The notes under the pieces: model-generated | The model's input: the letters and a program-made list of their open reading frames with translations, nothing else | Told to the model about the DNA's origin: nothing | Database searches by the model: none | Translations under genes and position numbers: made by a program | Shown: positions 43,785-52,570 of the stretch, piece after piece | Position numbering within the stretch: position 1 is the stretch's first letter | How the letters are laid out: each line of letters begins with the position of its first letter | NCBI RefSeq assembly: GCF_034439435.1 | Contig: NZ_JAPCKJ010000007.1 | Coordinates: forward strand, 115,466 to 179,465 | From: Sarcina sp034439435 | GTDB lineage: Bacteria > Bacillota > Clostridia > Clostridiales > Clostridiaceae | Length of the DNA stretch: 64,000 nt | Direction of reading: 5' to 3'

Positions 43785-43880
43785 ATGTTTGAGATCATAA
43801 TAGATTTTTTAGTTGCAGTAGCGCCTATTATAGCATCAATTTCTTTTGGATATATGTACTTAAATAGAAAAGAGGTTTAG
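43785..43880 (+). CDS. 31-residue hydrophobic membrane peptide
   Basis: The ATG at 43785 follows GAAGGGAAG at good spacing. The peptide has one membrane helix (FLVAVAPIIASISFGYMY) with an inner AP and a charged tail (NRKEV), and stops at 43880. A strong terminator follows 38 bp later. It could be a small membrane regulator or a type I toxin-like peptide of the Fst/holin kind; an antisense RNA has not been shown. The real-gene case rests on the ribosome binding site and the single-helix design. Confidence 0.45.
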   Translation: MFEIIIDFLVAVAPIIASISFGYMYLNRKEV

Positions 43881-43917
43881 TTTTATTTAAGTTGTGCTCT
43901 AATATTTGATATGCTTT

Positions 43918-43987
43918 ATGAGGTTATATCATATGGATAAAAACGTATTATTTATGTTTTTAGTATGTTATAACCTCATTTATTTTT
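43918..43987 (+). terminator. Terminator after the RpiR gene and small peptide
   Basis: ATGAGGTTATA (43918-43928) pairs with TATAACCTCAT (43969-43979) around a loop of 40 bases and is followed by TTATTTTT. Confidence 0.7.
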
Positions 43988-44132
43988 ATTGAATTAATAT
44001 TTTAAAATTATGATTTGATTAAAAGAAGACTAGAATCCTATACCTTTTTAACAAATTTAATAGTGGGAAAATTCACAGTAAATGTTACTAATAACAATAA
44101 AGGTAGAAAAGTCCCTAAAGAACCTAATTTCA

Positions 44133-44147
44133 TTGAAAACGTTTTTG
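44133..44147 (+). promoter_or_regulatory. Candidate CcpA (cre) site before the second PTS gene
   Basis: TTGAAAACGTTTTTG matches the CcpA consensus at all but its last two fixed positions and lies about 75 bp before the start. GTGGGAAAATTCAC (44064-44077) further up is a degenerate version of the palindrome found before the first PTS gene. Confidence 0.45.
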
Positions 44148-44221
44148 GAAATTGATATTATTCTCTTACAGAAATATTTAAGGGAAAAAATGTATATATG
44201 AAATTGGGGGTATAAGGGTTT

Positions 44222-45793
44222 ATGATGCAAAAAATTCAAAGATTTGGTGGCGCAATGTTTACGCCAGTACTGTTGTTTGCTTTCTCAGGTATAATGGTTG
44301 GATTAGCAATCTTGTTTAAGAATCCAGAAATTATGGGAAGCATAGCAGCTGAGGGAAGTACTTGGGTTCAGGTTTGGACATTGTTAGAAGAGGGAGCATG
44401 GACTGTTTTTAGACAGTTACCACTATTGTTTGTTATTGGGTTACCTATTGGTCTTGCTAAGAAACAACAGGCACGTGCATGTATGGAGGCTTTGGTTGTT
44501 TACTTAACTTTTAATTATTTTCTAAATGCCATTCTTACAATGTGGGGACCAACTTTCGGGGTCGATTTTTTACAAGAAGTAGGAGGCGGTTCTGGTTTAA
44601 CTTTAATAGCTGGAATAAAGACTTTAGATACTGGTATGGTTGGTTCAATATTAATAGCAGGTATAGTTGTTTATTTACATGATAAGTTCTTTGATGTTAA
44701 ACTACCTGAATTCCTAGGAACTTTTAAAGGGTCTTCCTTTGTAGTTATGATAGCATTTTTCGTTATGATACCTGTTGCATTCTTAATGGCATTTATTTGG
44801 CCAAAAATACAGGGAATAATTGCTTCAATGCAAGGATTCTTGACTTCATCAGGAGTTATAGGGGTATGGGTTTATACATTCCTTGAAAGATTTTTAATAC
44901 CAACAGGATTACATCATTTTATTTATTCACCTTTTATATTTGACTCAGCTGTAGTTAACGGTGGAATAAATGTTTATTGGGCAACACATTTAGGTGAGTT
45001 TGCTACTTCTGCACAAAGCTTAAAAGAAATGTTCCCGGCAGGAGGATTTGCACTTCATGGTTTATCAAAGGTATTTGGATCTTTAGGGATAGCATTAGCA
45101 CTTTATTTTACTGCTAAGCCAAGTAAGAAAAAGCTTGTTGCAGGGCTTTTAATACCAGCCACACTTACAGCGGTCGTTGCAGGAATTACAGAACCTTTAG
45201 AATTTACATTCTTATTTATAGCACCGGCTTTATTTTTAGTACATTCATTATTGGCAGCAACGCTTTCAGCGGTTTCTTATGCCTTTGGGGTTGTTGGAAA
45301 CTTTGGAAGTGGGCTTATAGAATGGGTAGCATTAAACTGGATACCATTATTTAAATATCATGCTGATACTTATATAACTCAAATAATTATTGGGCTTATA
45401 TTTACAGGAATATATTTCTTTGTATTTAGATTCCTAATAATTAAGTTTAACTTTAAAACTCCAGGTAGAGAAGATGATAATGAAGAAACTAAGTTATATA
45501 CCAAGGCTGATTATAAGAATAAGAAATCTGATGAAGTAAAGGAATCAAGCAAAGCAGCATTATTCTTAGAAGCTTTAGGTGGTAGTGAAAATATAGTTGA
45601 TGTTACTAACTGTGCTACTAGATTAAGAATTTCTGTTAAAGATCCAGATAAAGTTCAGGATCAATCAGTGTTTAAAGCTGCTGGAGCACATGGCTTGGTT
45701 AAAAAAGGAAAGGCTATTCAGGTTATAGTTGGACTTTCTGTTCCAAGTGTTAGAGAGGAGTTTGAAGGTCTATTAACTCAAACTAATAAGTAA
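44222..45793 (+). CDS. PTS alpha-glucoside/maltose-type EIICB component (second copy)
   Basis: The 523-residue EIICB is closely similar to the gene at 40985 along its length: the same MMQKIQRFGxAMFTPVLL start, TGLHHFIY, GITEPLEFTF, linker GREDDNEETKLYTKADYK and EIIB Cys in VTNCATRLRIS. It lacks about eight residues in the linker. The duplicate probably handles a related disaccharide. AAGGG precedes the double ATG. The GH4 gene that would split the imported sugar phosphate lies downstream. Confidence 0.88.
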   Translation: MMQKIQRFGGAMFTPVLLFAFSGIMVGLAILFKNPEIMGSIAAEGSTWVQVWTLLEEGAWTVFRQLPLLFVIGLPIGLAKKQQARACMEALVVYLTFNYFLNAILTMWGPTFGVDFLQEVGGGSGLTLIAGIKTLDTGMVGSILIAGIVVYLHDKFFDVKLPEFLGTFKGSSFVVMIAFFVMIPVAFLMAFIWPKIQGIIASMQGFLTSSGVIGVWVYTFLERFLIPTGLHHFIYSPFIFDSAVVNGGINVYWATHLGEFATSAQSLKEMFPAGGFALHGLSKVFGSLGIALALYFTAKPSKKKLVAGLLIPATLTAVVAGITEPLEFTFLFIAPALFLVHSLLAATLSAVSYAFGVVGNFGSGLIEWVALNWIPLFKYHADTYITQIIIGLIFTGIYFFVFRFLIIKFNFKTPGREDDNEETKLYTKADYKNKKSDEVKESSKAALFLEALGGSENIVDVTNCATRLRISVKDPDKVQDQSVFKAAGAHGLVKKGKAIQVIVGLSVPSVREEFEGLLTQTNK

Positions 45794-45816
45794 TTAAAAA
45801 TATTTATATTAAGTAA

Positions 45817-45853
45817 GGGTTGTACATTAAACGGTACAGCCCTGAAATTTTTT
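45817..45853 (+). terminator. Hairpin after the second PTS gene
   Basis: GGGTTGTAC (45817-45825) pairs with GTACAGCCC (45834-45842), followed by TGAAATTTTTTA. The T-run is offset, so termination may be partial. Confidence 0.6.
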
Positions 45854-45887
45854 ATAGATAAAATTATAAGATATGGAGATGATTTGT

Positions 45888-46388
45888 ATGGAAAATATAA
45901 CTTTACTAAGAAAAACAATAGAAGATAATAGGATTAAAAATGCATTAATACTTGAACTTATAGAAGAGGGAGCTTGTGGAGATTTCATTGAAAAAATAAA
46001 TAGAAGTAATAGGATATTTATCTATGGAAAAGGAATAAGTTCAACAATACTAGGACAAGAGTTAAAAAGAGCTTTTACAGCCTTAGGAAAATATGTTTTT
46101 GATTTCTACAAAGGCGATGAAATTAATGCTGTTTTAAGCTTAATAAGGGATGATGATTGTATGATAATAATTTCTTTAGAGAATTCAGAGGAGTATTTAT
46201 ATAAAATTAAAGAGAGACTAGAAAAAGAAGAAGTTAGTAAATTTTTTATAGGTTTAGATAAAGAGAAAAAGGTTCCAGTTTGTAGTGGTGATTTAGAGAG
46301 AATAGATAAAAATTATGATGAGGTTTATGAGGGGTTAGAATTATATTGTATGCTTATTAAGTTTTTATATGAATTATGCGACATGTGA
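45888..46388 (+). CDS. SIS-domain protein related to RpiR regulators but lacking the DNA-binding domain
   Basis: The 166-residue protein aligns with the SIS part of RpiR proteins (IFIYGKGISSTILGQELKRAF resembles IFVYGTGAVQSAVAAELKRIF at 43294) but only about 40 residues precede it, with no helix-turn-helix motif. The middle IISLENSEEYLYKI replaces the usual SGxS/T phosphate loop, so sugar-phosphate binding may be altered. ATG 45888 is best spaced from GGAG. It may modulate the RpiR protein upstream by forming mixed oligomers; this is speculation. Confidence 0.7.
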   Translation: MENITLLRKTIEDNRIKNALILELIEEGACGDFIEKINRSNRIFIYGKGISSTILGQELKRAFTALGKYVFDFYKGDEINAVLSLIRDDDCMIIISLENSEEYLYKIKERLEKEEVSKFFIGLDKEKKVPVCSGDLERIDKNYDEVYEGLELYCMLIKFLYELCDM

Positions 46389-46485
46389 AAATAAAATATG
46401 TAAATTTATAAAAGAGGAGTTTTCATTATATAAAACACTAGCTAAAGCCAGAATATAAGCTAATTGCGAGAGTTATTAATTGACC

Positions 46486-46560
46486 TGTGAAATTTCACAT
46501 CAAATGAGAGGATGTTCGTATATGTGATACTATTCCCTAAAGGGTGTGAAAACGTTGTAT
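46486..46560 (+). promoter_or_regulatory. Operator region of the GH4 gene: TGTGAAATTTCACA palindrome and a cre-like site
   Basis: A perfect 14-bp palindrome, TGTGAAATTTCACA (46486-46499), lies about 150 bp before the gene; the same core is found before the first PTS gene. TGAAAACGTTGTAT (46547-46560) matches 12 of 14 positions of the CcpA consensus. Together they suggest sugar induction plus catabolite repression. Confidence 0.6.
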
Positions 46561-46649
46561 ATAGAAAAAAGCTTTGTTATCATTAACTCATAGAAACGAA
46601 CTAACAAATTTTGAAATAAATAAAGGGTATAGTTTAGGAGGAGATTTTT

Positions 46650-47975
46650 ATGAAGAAATTTTCAATAGTTATAGCAGGTGGCGGAAGTACATTTACTCCA
46701 GGAATAGTTTTAATGTTATTAGATAACTTAGACAAATTCCCAATAAGAAAGATTAAATTCTATGATAATGATGCTGCAAGACAAGAAACAATAGCAAAAG
46801 CTTGTGAAATATTATTAAGAGAAAGAGCTCCAGAAATTGAGTTCTTAGCAACAATAGATCCAGAAGAAGCATTTACTGATATAGATTTCGTAATGGCCCA
46901 CATAAGAGTTGGTAAATACGCTATGAGAGAATTAGATGAAAAAATTCCACTAAGACATGGTGTAGTTGGACAAGAAACTTGTGGACCAGGAGGAATAGCT
47001 TATGGTATGAGATCAATAGGTGGAATATTAGAAATAATTGATTACATGGAAAAATATTCACCAAATGCATGGATGCTTAACTATTCAAATCCAGCAGCTA
47101 TAGTTGCTGAAGCTACAAGAAAATTAAAACCAAATTCAAAAGTTTTAAATATATGTGATATGCCAATAGGTATAGAAACTCATATGGCTCAAATCTTAGG
47201 ATTAGAATCAAGAAAAGATATGATAGTTAAATACTATGGATTAAATCACTTCGGATGGTGGTCAAGCATCAGAGATAAAGAAGGTAATGATTTAATGCCA
47301 AGATTAAAAGAACATGTGGCTAAACATGGTTATATTGTTGATATAGATGAAAACCAACATTCAGAAGCAAGTTGGAATGATACTTTTGCTAAGGCTAAAG
47401 ATATCCTAGCAGTAGATCCAACTCACTTACCAAATACTTATTTAAAATACTACTTATTCCAAGACTATGTAGTAAACCATTCAGACAAAGAATATACTAG
47501 AGCAAATGAAGTTATGGATGGAAGAGAAAAATTTGTATTTGGAGAATGTAGAAAAGTTGCTGAAAATGGTACTGCTGAAGGATCAGGATTACACATTGAT
47601 GAACATGCTTCATACATTGTTGATTTAGCAAGAGCTATAGCATTTAACACTCAAGAAAGAATGTTATTAATAGTTGAAAATAACGGAGCTATAGAAAACT
47701 TTGATAAAACTGCAATGGTTGAAATACCATGTATAGTTGGATCAAATGGACCAGAACCATTAGTTATTGGAGATATTCCAAGATTCCAAAAGGGATTAAT
47801 GGAACAACAAGTAGCTGTTGAAAAGTTAGTTGTAGAAGCTTGGGCTGAACATTCATATCAAAAATTATGGCAAGCTTTAACTTTATCAAAAACTGTACCA
47901 AGTGCGACAGTTGCTAAAGAAATATTAGATGATTTAATAGAAGCTAATAAAGGTTTCTGGCCAGAATTAAAATAG
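46650..47975 (+). CDS. malH: GH4 6-phospho-alpha-glucosidase
   Basis: The 441-residue NAD- and Mn-dependent hydrolase splits alpha-linked disaccharide 6-phosphates such as maltose 6-phosphate. It has the NAD loop VIAGGGSTFTPG at the start, VGQETCGPGG, NICDMPIG with the metal-binding Cys, and YGLNHFGWW with the metal-binding His. AGGAGG precedes the ATG. It is the partner of the two PTS permeases upstream and shares an operator-like palindrome with the first. Confidence 0.94.
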   Translation: MKKFSIVIAGGGSTFTPGIVLMLLDNLDKFPIRKIKFYDNDAARQETIAKACEILLRERAPEIEFLATIDPEEAFTDIDFVMAHIRVGKYAMRELDEKIPLRHGVVGQETCGPGGIAYGMRSIGGILEIIDYMEKYSPNAWMLNYSNPAAIVAEATRKLKPNSKVLNICDMPIGIETHMAQILGLESRKDMIVKYYGLNHFGWWSSIRDKEGNDLMPRLKEHVAKHGYIVDIDENQHSEASWNDTFAKAKDILAVDPTHLPNTYLKYYLFQDYVVNHSDKEYTRANEVMDGREKFVFGECRKVAENGTAEGSGLHIDEHASYIVDLARAIAFNTQERMLLIVENNGAIENFDKTAMVEIPCIVGSNGPEPLVIGDIPRFQKGLMEQQVAVEKLVVEAWAEHSYQKLWQALTLSKTVPSATVAKEILDDLIEANKGFWPELK

Positions 47976-48015
47976 TTAAATGATTTCTTTAAAATATATA
48001 TAAAGTCCACAATAG

Positions 48016-48053
48016 AAAAACACTTGTTTTACAAAAAACGAGTGTTTTTTTAT
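48016..48053 (+). terminator. Terminator after malH
   Basis: AAAAACACTTGTTTT pairs with AAAACGAGTGTTTTT around a 5-base loop and is followed by Ts. Confidence 0.85.
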
Positions 48054-48165
48054 ATTTTACGTATTATTTTACAAAGAAAAACAATGAAAATTGATGATAT
48101 ATATGTAAAATATTACATTATATGGTACAATGTTTATTATAGGAATTTTTTTGGGGGAAGGGAAT

Positions 48166-48696
48166 ATGCGTTTTAGAATTGTTGAAAGTGTAGATGATTA
48201 TTATTGGGGCGATGTTTGGAAAATCTATAAAAATAGCTTTCCAATTTATAAACAAAGAAGCTTAAAGATGCAAGAGGAAGCTATGAAAAACAAAGATTTT
48301 AAGTGTTTGGCAGCTATACTAAAAAAGAGAGTTATTGGTATGATTTTTTATTGGGATTTAGATAACTTTCGATATGTGGAACATTTAGGTTGGGATAAGG
48401 AATTAAAGTGTTCAGGATATGAATGTGAAATTCTTTCAAAGCTTTGTGAAGATAATAGACCAACTATAATAGAGTTAGATAAAGTTGTTGATGATGAAAC
48501 TATTATGAGAATTATATCTTATGAGGAACTTGGATTTAAGAGGAATATATACTTGCATAAGCATCCAGCATATAAGAGTATATCAGAAGATATAAATTCT
48601 GTTGTTCTTAGTTATCCTAATAAATTAACTTTTGAAGATTACTTGTATTTTGATAATATTTTAGTAAATGAAGTTATGATTTATAAAGATAATTAA
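48166..48696 (+). CDS. Uncharacterised protein, possibly GNAT-like
   Basis: The 176-residue soluble protein begins MRFRIVESVDDYYWGDVWKI. The pattern of an early SFPIYKQRS segment, a central AAILKKRVIGMIFYW strand and a later ELGFKR resembles acyl-CoA N-acyltransferase folds, but the acetyl-CoA loop is not clear, so this is a weak guess. GGGGGAAGGGA precedes ATG 48166; the frame is open 36 bases further but without a better site. Confidence 0.6.
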   Translation: MRFRIVESVDDYYWGDVWKIYKNSFPIYKQRSLKMQEEAMKNKDFKCLAAILKKRVIGMIFYWDLDNFRYVEHLGWDKELKCSGYECEILSKLCEDNRPTIIELDKVVDDETIMRIISYEELGFKRNIYLHKHPAYKSISEDINSVVLSYPNKLTFEDYLYFDNILVNEVMIYKDN

Positions 48697-48773
48697 ATTA
48701 TTTACAATCAAAAGAGAAAATGGCTCATATAATATGTTTAGTTTATAATTATAATGTGGATTAAAACTATACA

Positions 48774-49538
48774 ATGTGCTTAGAGGTGAGAAAAATATTT
48801 AATATTAACATATCAGATTTAAACGATTTAGAATTAGATGTTTATAAGTATATATTAGAAAATAAAGAAAAGGTAGTTTATATGACAATAAGGGAGTTGG
48901 CAGATGAAGTTCATGTTTCTACAGCCACTATATTAAGATTCTGTAAGAAAAATAATTTTAGTGGCTTTAGTGAATTCAAATCTTTTCTTAAAAGCAATTT
49001 AAAAGAAGAAAAAGTTTCTACTGCCTTTGAAAAAATAGATTATTTTGATGAGTTTTCTAAGAATATGGAAAGTATAAATGAACAAGTTGATGAATTAAAG
49101 GAAGTAATTAAAAATAAAGACACCATATTATTTATTGGAATAGGAAGCTCAGGAGCTATGGCATCTTATGCAGCTAAATATATGTCTTATTTTGGTAAGT
49201 TCTCAATATATATTGATGATCCTTTTTATCCTATAAATACAAAGTCATTAAATAATAGCATGGCTATAATTTTATCTGTTTCTGGAGAAAATTCTTCAAT
49301 AATAGGAATGGTTGAAAAGCTTAAGTCATTAGGGGTAGAGACCTTAAGCATAACAAATAAGAGAAGTAATACCTTAGCTAAGTTAACTGATTATACAATA
49401 AATTATTACATAAGCCAGGAAAGATATTATTATGAAGCGGGAAGTTCTCTTGAGTATAATGATGTAACATCACATATTCCAACAGTTTATATAATTGAAA
49501 GGTTGGCTAGAAACTGCAGAAGTAACAAGGTGTTTTAA
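48774..49538 (+). CDS. RpiR-family regulator of the GH1 gene, with an unusual start region
   Basis: Up to 254 residues: an RpiR helix-turn-helix (IRELADEVHVSTATILRFCKKN, about 41-62) and a SIS domain (about 112-245; IGIGSSGAMASYA, SVSGENSSI). The only ATG upstream of the domain, 48774, has no ribosome binding site. A strong one, AGAGGTGAG (48782-48790), instead lies 4 bases before an ATA codon at 48795. A non-standard or mutated start is possible. It lies just upstream of a phospho-beta-glucosidase gene and probably regulates beta-glucoside use. Confidence 0.8.
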   Translation: MCLEVRKIFNINISDLNDLELDVYKYILENKEKVVYMTIRELADEVHVSTATILRFCKKNNFSGFSEFKSFLKSNLKEEKVSTAFEKIDYFDEFSKNMESINEQVDELKEVIKNKDTILFIGIGSSGAMASYAAKYMSYFGKFSIYIDDPFYPINTKSLNNSMAIILSVSGENSSIIGMVEKLKSLGVETLSITNKRSNTLAKLTDYTINYYISQERYYYEAGSSLEYNDVTSHIPTVYIIERLARNCRSNKVF

Positions 49539-49586
49539 AAGTGTTACAAGTAACTTTCTTATGTTACTTGTAACACTTATTTTTAT
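49539..49586 (+). terminator. Terminator between the RpiR gene and the GH1 gene
   Basis: AAGTGTTACAAGTAAC (49539-49554) pairs perfectly with GTTACTTGTAACACTT (49563-49578), followed by ATTTTTAT. It begins at the RpiR stop codon, about 60 bp before the GH1 gene, so that gene probably has its own promoter or is controlled by antitermination. Confidence 0.85.
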
Positions 49587-49647
49587 ATTAAACATTTTGA
49601 ATTTTCTTTATGTTATGATTTCCTTAAGAGATGAAGGGAGTGTTTTT

Positions 49648-51090
49648 ATGAAGTATTTAAACCTTGATAAATTTAATGAGAATTTTTTATGGGGATCTGC
49701 ATCAGCAGCTTATCAAGTAGAAGGTGCTTGGGATAAAGATGGGAAAGGGCCTTCAGTTTGGGATATTTACACTAAAATACCTGGAACGACTTTTAAAGGA
49801 ACTAACGGTGATGTTGCAGTTGACCATTACGATAGATATAAAGAAGATGTAGCCTTAATGAAAGAGATGGGCTTAAAAGCATATAGATTTTCTGTAAGTT
49901 GGCCAAGAATATATCCAAAGGGAAAAGGTGAGGTAAACCAAAAAGGATTAGAATTCTACGGGAACTTAATAGATGAGTTAATTAAAAATGATATAGAACC
50001 AATAGTGACTTTATACCATTGGGATTTACCTCAAGCTCTTATGGATGAGTACAATGGATGGGAATCTAGGGAGATAATTGAAGACTTCAATAACTATGCA
50101 GTTACTTTATTTAAGGCTTTTGGAGATAGAGTAAAGTATTGGGTTACACTGAATGAACAAAACATATTTATAAAATTAGGATATGCTATAGCTCTTCACC
50201 CTCCAGGAGTTAAAGACTTAAAGAGAATGTATGAAGCCAACCATATAGCTAATTTAGCTAATGCTAAGGTAATAGATTCATTTAGAAAGCTTAACTTAAA
50301 AGGTATGATAGGACCTAGTTTTGCTTATTCACCTTCATATTATAATTCACCAAAACCAGAAGATATATTAGCTGGTGAAAATGCAGAACTTTTAAATAAT
50401 GATTGGTGGTTAGAAGTCTATTGTAATGGAGAATATCCTATTAGAGCATGGAAATACTTAGCTAGTGAAGGATTAGCACCTACTATAGAAGATGGTGATA
50501 TTGAACTATTAAAGAAGGGTAGACCTGACTTCATGGGAGTTAACTACTATCAAACAACAACTTATGAAGAAAATCCACTAGAAGGTGGAGTTGGTGAAGG
50601 AACATTTAATAACAGTGGTAAGAAAGGAACTACACAAGATAGTGGGATTCCAGGAGTATATAAAACTGTTAAAAATAAGTATTTAGAAGCGACAGATTGG
50701 GATTGGACTATAGATCCAGAAGGATTAAGAATAGGGTTAAGAAGAATAACAGATAGATATAATTTACCTATACTTATTACTGAAAATGGATTAGGTGCTT
50801 TTGATACTTTAGAAAATGGTGATGAAATACATGACCAATATAGAATTGATTATTTACAAGCTCATGTAAAAGCATGTAGAGAAGCTATAAGTGATGGGGT
50901 AGACTTAATAGGATATTGTACATGGTCATTTACAGATCTTTTAAGTTGGTTAAATGGATATCAAAAGAGATATGGTTTTGTATATATTGATAGAGATGAG
51001 ACTGATAATGGAACTTTAAATAGATATAAGAAGGATAGCTTCTATTGGTATAAAGATGTTATAAAAACAAATGGAGAAAATATAAAATAG
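49648..51090 (+). CDS. bglA: GH1 6-phospho-beta-glucosidase
   Basis: The 480-residue protein has the GH1 opening NFLWGSASAAYQVEGAW, the acid/base Glu in TLNEQN and the nucleophile Glu in ITENGLGA. Near the end, SWLNGYQKRYGF carries the Lys-x-Tyr pattern that binds the 6-phosphate in phospho-glycosidases, so the substrate is probably a PTS-imported beta-glucoside phosphate. The frame is open 51 codons further upstream through the terminator, but AAGGGAG fixes ATG 49648. The symbol follows common usage. Confidence 0.92.
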   Translation: MKYLNLDKFNENFLWGSASAAYQVEGAWDKDGKGPSVWDIYTKIPGTTFKGTNGDVAVDHYDRYKEDVALMKEMGLKAYRFSVSWPRIYPKGKGEVNQKGLEFYGNLIDELIKNDIEPIVTLYHWDLPQALMDEYNGWESREIIEDFNNYAVTLFKAFGDRVKYWVTLNEQNIFIKLGYAIALHPPGVKDLKRMYEANHIANLANAKVIDSFRKLNLKGMIGPSFAYSPSYYNSPKPEDILAGENAELLNNDWWLEVYCNGEYPIRAWKYLASEGLAPTIEDGDIELLKKGRPDFMGVNYYQTTTYEENPLEGGVGEGTFNNSGKKGTTQDSGIPGVYKTVKNKYLEATDWDWTIDPEGLRIGLRRITDRYNLPILITENGLGAFDTLENGDEIHDQYRIDYLQAHVKACREAISDGVDLIGYCTWSFTDLLSWLNGYQKRYGFVYIDRDETDNGTLNRYKKDSFYWYKDVIKTNGENIK

Positions 51091-51154
51091 ACTGATTTTT
51101 AAATAGGTACAGAAGGACTGTTTTTAACTAAAAGAATGATTTAAATTCTTTAAT

Positions 51155-51208
51155 GGAGTGGCTTAAAGGTTGTTAATATTAACTACTTAAATAAGCTGCT
51201 CCTTTTTA
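51155..51208 (+). terminator. Terminator after the GH1 gene
   Basis: GGAGTGGCTTA (51155-51165) pairs with TAAGCTGCTCC (51192-51202), with mismatches, and is followed by five Ts. Confidence 0.7.
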
Positions 51209-51316
51209 ATGACTTTAAATTATAAATAGATTTAAATATTAGATTTTTAAATAATTTGGCATTAAAAATTTTCATAGTTTGCATTAAAATTAACATAATA
51301 AATTCATATTTTTTTG

Positions 51317-51348
51317 TATAATAGAGTTAAACCTTTACTTAAGTAAAG
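51317..51348 (+). promoter_or_regulatory. TATAAT box followed by a 16-bp palindrome
   Basis: A consensus -10, TATAAT (51317-51322), is followed at the expected transcript start by the perfect palindrome CTTTACTTAAGTAAAG (51333-51348). No good -35 is visible. It may be the promoter and operator of the aldo/keto reductase gene, with the repeat element lying in its leader. Confidence 0.5.
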
Positions 51349-51380
51349 AAAGGTTAAGTAGAGAAAATGTTTTATGTAAA

Positions 51381-51470
51381 TGTTGATTTTTAGACATAAA
51401 GTATTGCTATCATCAACTTTAGACTAACTGCTCATTAAGATGGCATTACAGTTCTATCTAAAAATCAACA
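51381..51470 (+). repeat. Dispersed intergenic repeat, copy A (complete, 90 bp)
   Basis: Perfect 14-bp terminal inverted repeats, TGTTGATTTTTAGA (51381-51394) and TCTAAAAATCAACA (51457-51470), enclose AAGTATTGCTATCATC and ACTAACTGCTCATTAAGATGG, both shared with copy B at 62.3 kb. It lies in the leader of the aldo/keto reductase gene. It has no coding capacity. Confidence 0.75.
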
Positions 51471-51522
51471 TTGGTTTAAGACATAGACTTTAAAAAGATT
51501 TGGTATTAGGAGGAGTTTTTTT

Positions 51523-52440
51523 ATGAAGAATATAAACATAGGGAATAGTGGGATAATAGCTTCTGAAATTTCTTTAGGATGTATGAGAATTGCTGATATG
51601 TCTAAGAAAGAGGCTAATTTACTTATAAATACTGCATTAGATGAGGGGATAACCCTTTTTGATCATGCAGATATATATGGACAAGGAAAATCAGAAGAAG
51701 TTTTTGCAGATGCAATTGATATGAATCCAAGCATTAGAGAAAAAATTATAATTCAAAGTAAGTGTGGAATAAGACCTGGATTTTTTGATTTTTCTAAAGA
51801 GCATATATTAAATTCTGTAGATGGTATCTTAAAAAGACTAAAAACTGACTATTTAGATATTTTGCTTTTACACAGACCGGATACATTGATGAAACCTGAG
51901 GAGGTTGCTGAAGCTTTTGAAATTTTAAGTAATAGTGGTAAGGTTAAAAAATTTGGAGTTAGTAATCAAAACCCCATGCAAATACAATTACTTAATAAGT
52001 TTTTAAAAGATAAGATAATAGCTAATCAACTTCAACTTAGCTTAACTAACACTGGAATGATAGATTCAGGGTTGAATGTTAACATGGAAATAGCTCCTTC
52101 AATAGATAGGGATGGAAGTGTATTAGAGTTTTGTCGTTTAAATGATATAACAATACAACCATGGTCTCCTTTCCAATATGGATTCTTTGAAGGTGTATTC
52201 TTAAATAATCCTAAGTTTAAGGAGCTTAATGATAAAATAGATGAATTTGCAAAAAAATATAATGTTACCAAAGAAGCTATTGCTATTGCTTGGATATTAA
52301 GACATCCAGCTAAGATGCAACCTATTGTTGGAACTACTAATAAGGATAGAATTAAAGCTATATGTAAAGCTTCAGAGGTAGTATTAAGTAGAGAAGAATG
52401 GTACGAACTTTATAGAGCAGCAGGAAATAAACTACCTTAG
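51523..52440 (+). CDS. Aldo/keto reductase
   Basis: The 305-residue NADPH-dependent reductase belongs to the YdhF-like group. It has the catalytic Asp/Tyr region FDHADIYGQGKSE, the Lys in IIQSKCG, LLHRPD, and a cofactor-binding late block (IVGTTNKDRI). AGGAGG precedes the ATG. The substrate is unknown; the place next to glycosidase genes does not settle it. Confidence 0.9.
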   Translation: MKNINIGNSGIIASEISLGCMRIADMSKKEANLLINTALDEGITLFDHADIYGQGKSEEVFADAIDMNPSIREKIIIQSKCGIRPGFFDFSKEHILNSVDGILKRLKTDYLDILLLHRPDTLMKPEEVAEAFEILSNSGKVKKFGVSNQNPMQIQLLNKFLKDKIIANQLQLSLTNTGMIDSGLNVNMEIAPSIDRDGSVLEFCRLNDITIQPWSPFQYGFFEGVFLNNPKFKELNDKIDEFAKKYNVTKEAIAIAWILRHPAKMQPIVGTTNKDRIKAICKASEVVLSREEWYELYRAAGNKLP

Positions 52441-52535
52441 AACATAAAAATATATTAAAAGGAGTTTATTAATTATAAGTTTAGAAAATAGTTTTTAATT
52501 TTAAATTTATGCAAGTTAAGATATGAAATCTAGAT

Positions 52536-52570
52536 GAGATGCTTTATATATTTAAGCATCTTTTCTCATT
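52536..52570 (+). terminator. Terminator after the aldo/keto reductase gene
   Basis: GAGATGCTT (52536-52544) pairs with AAGCATCTT (52554-52562) and is followed by TTCTCATTT. It is of moderate quality. Confidence 0.6.
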
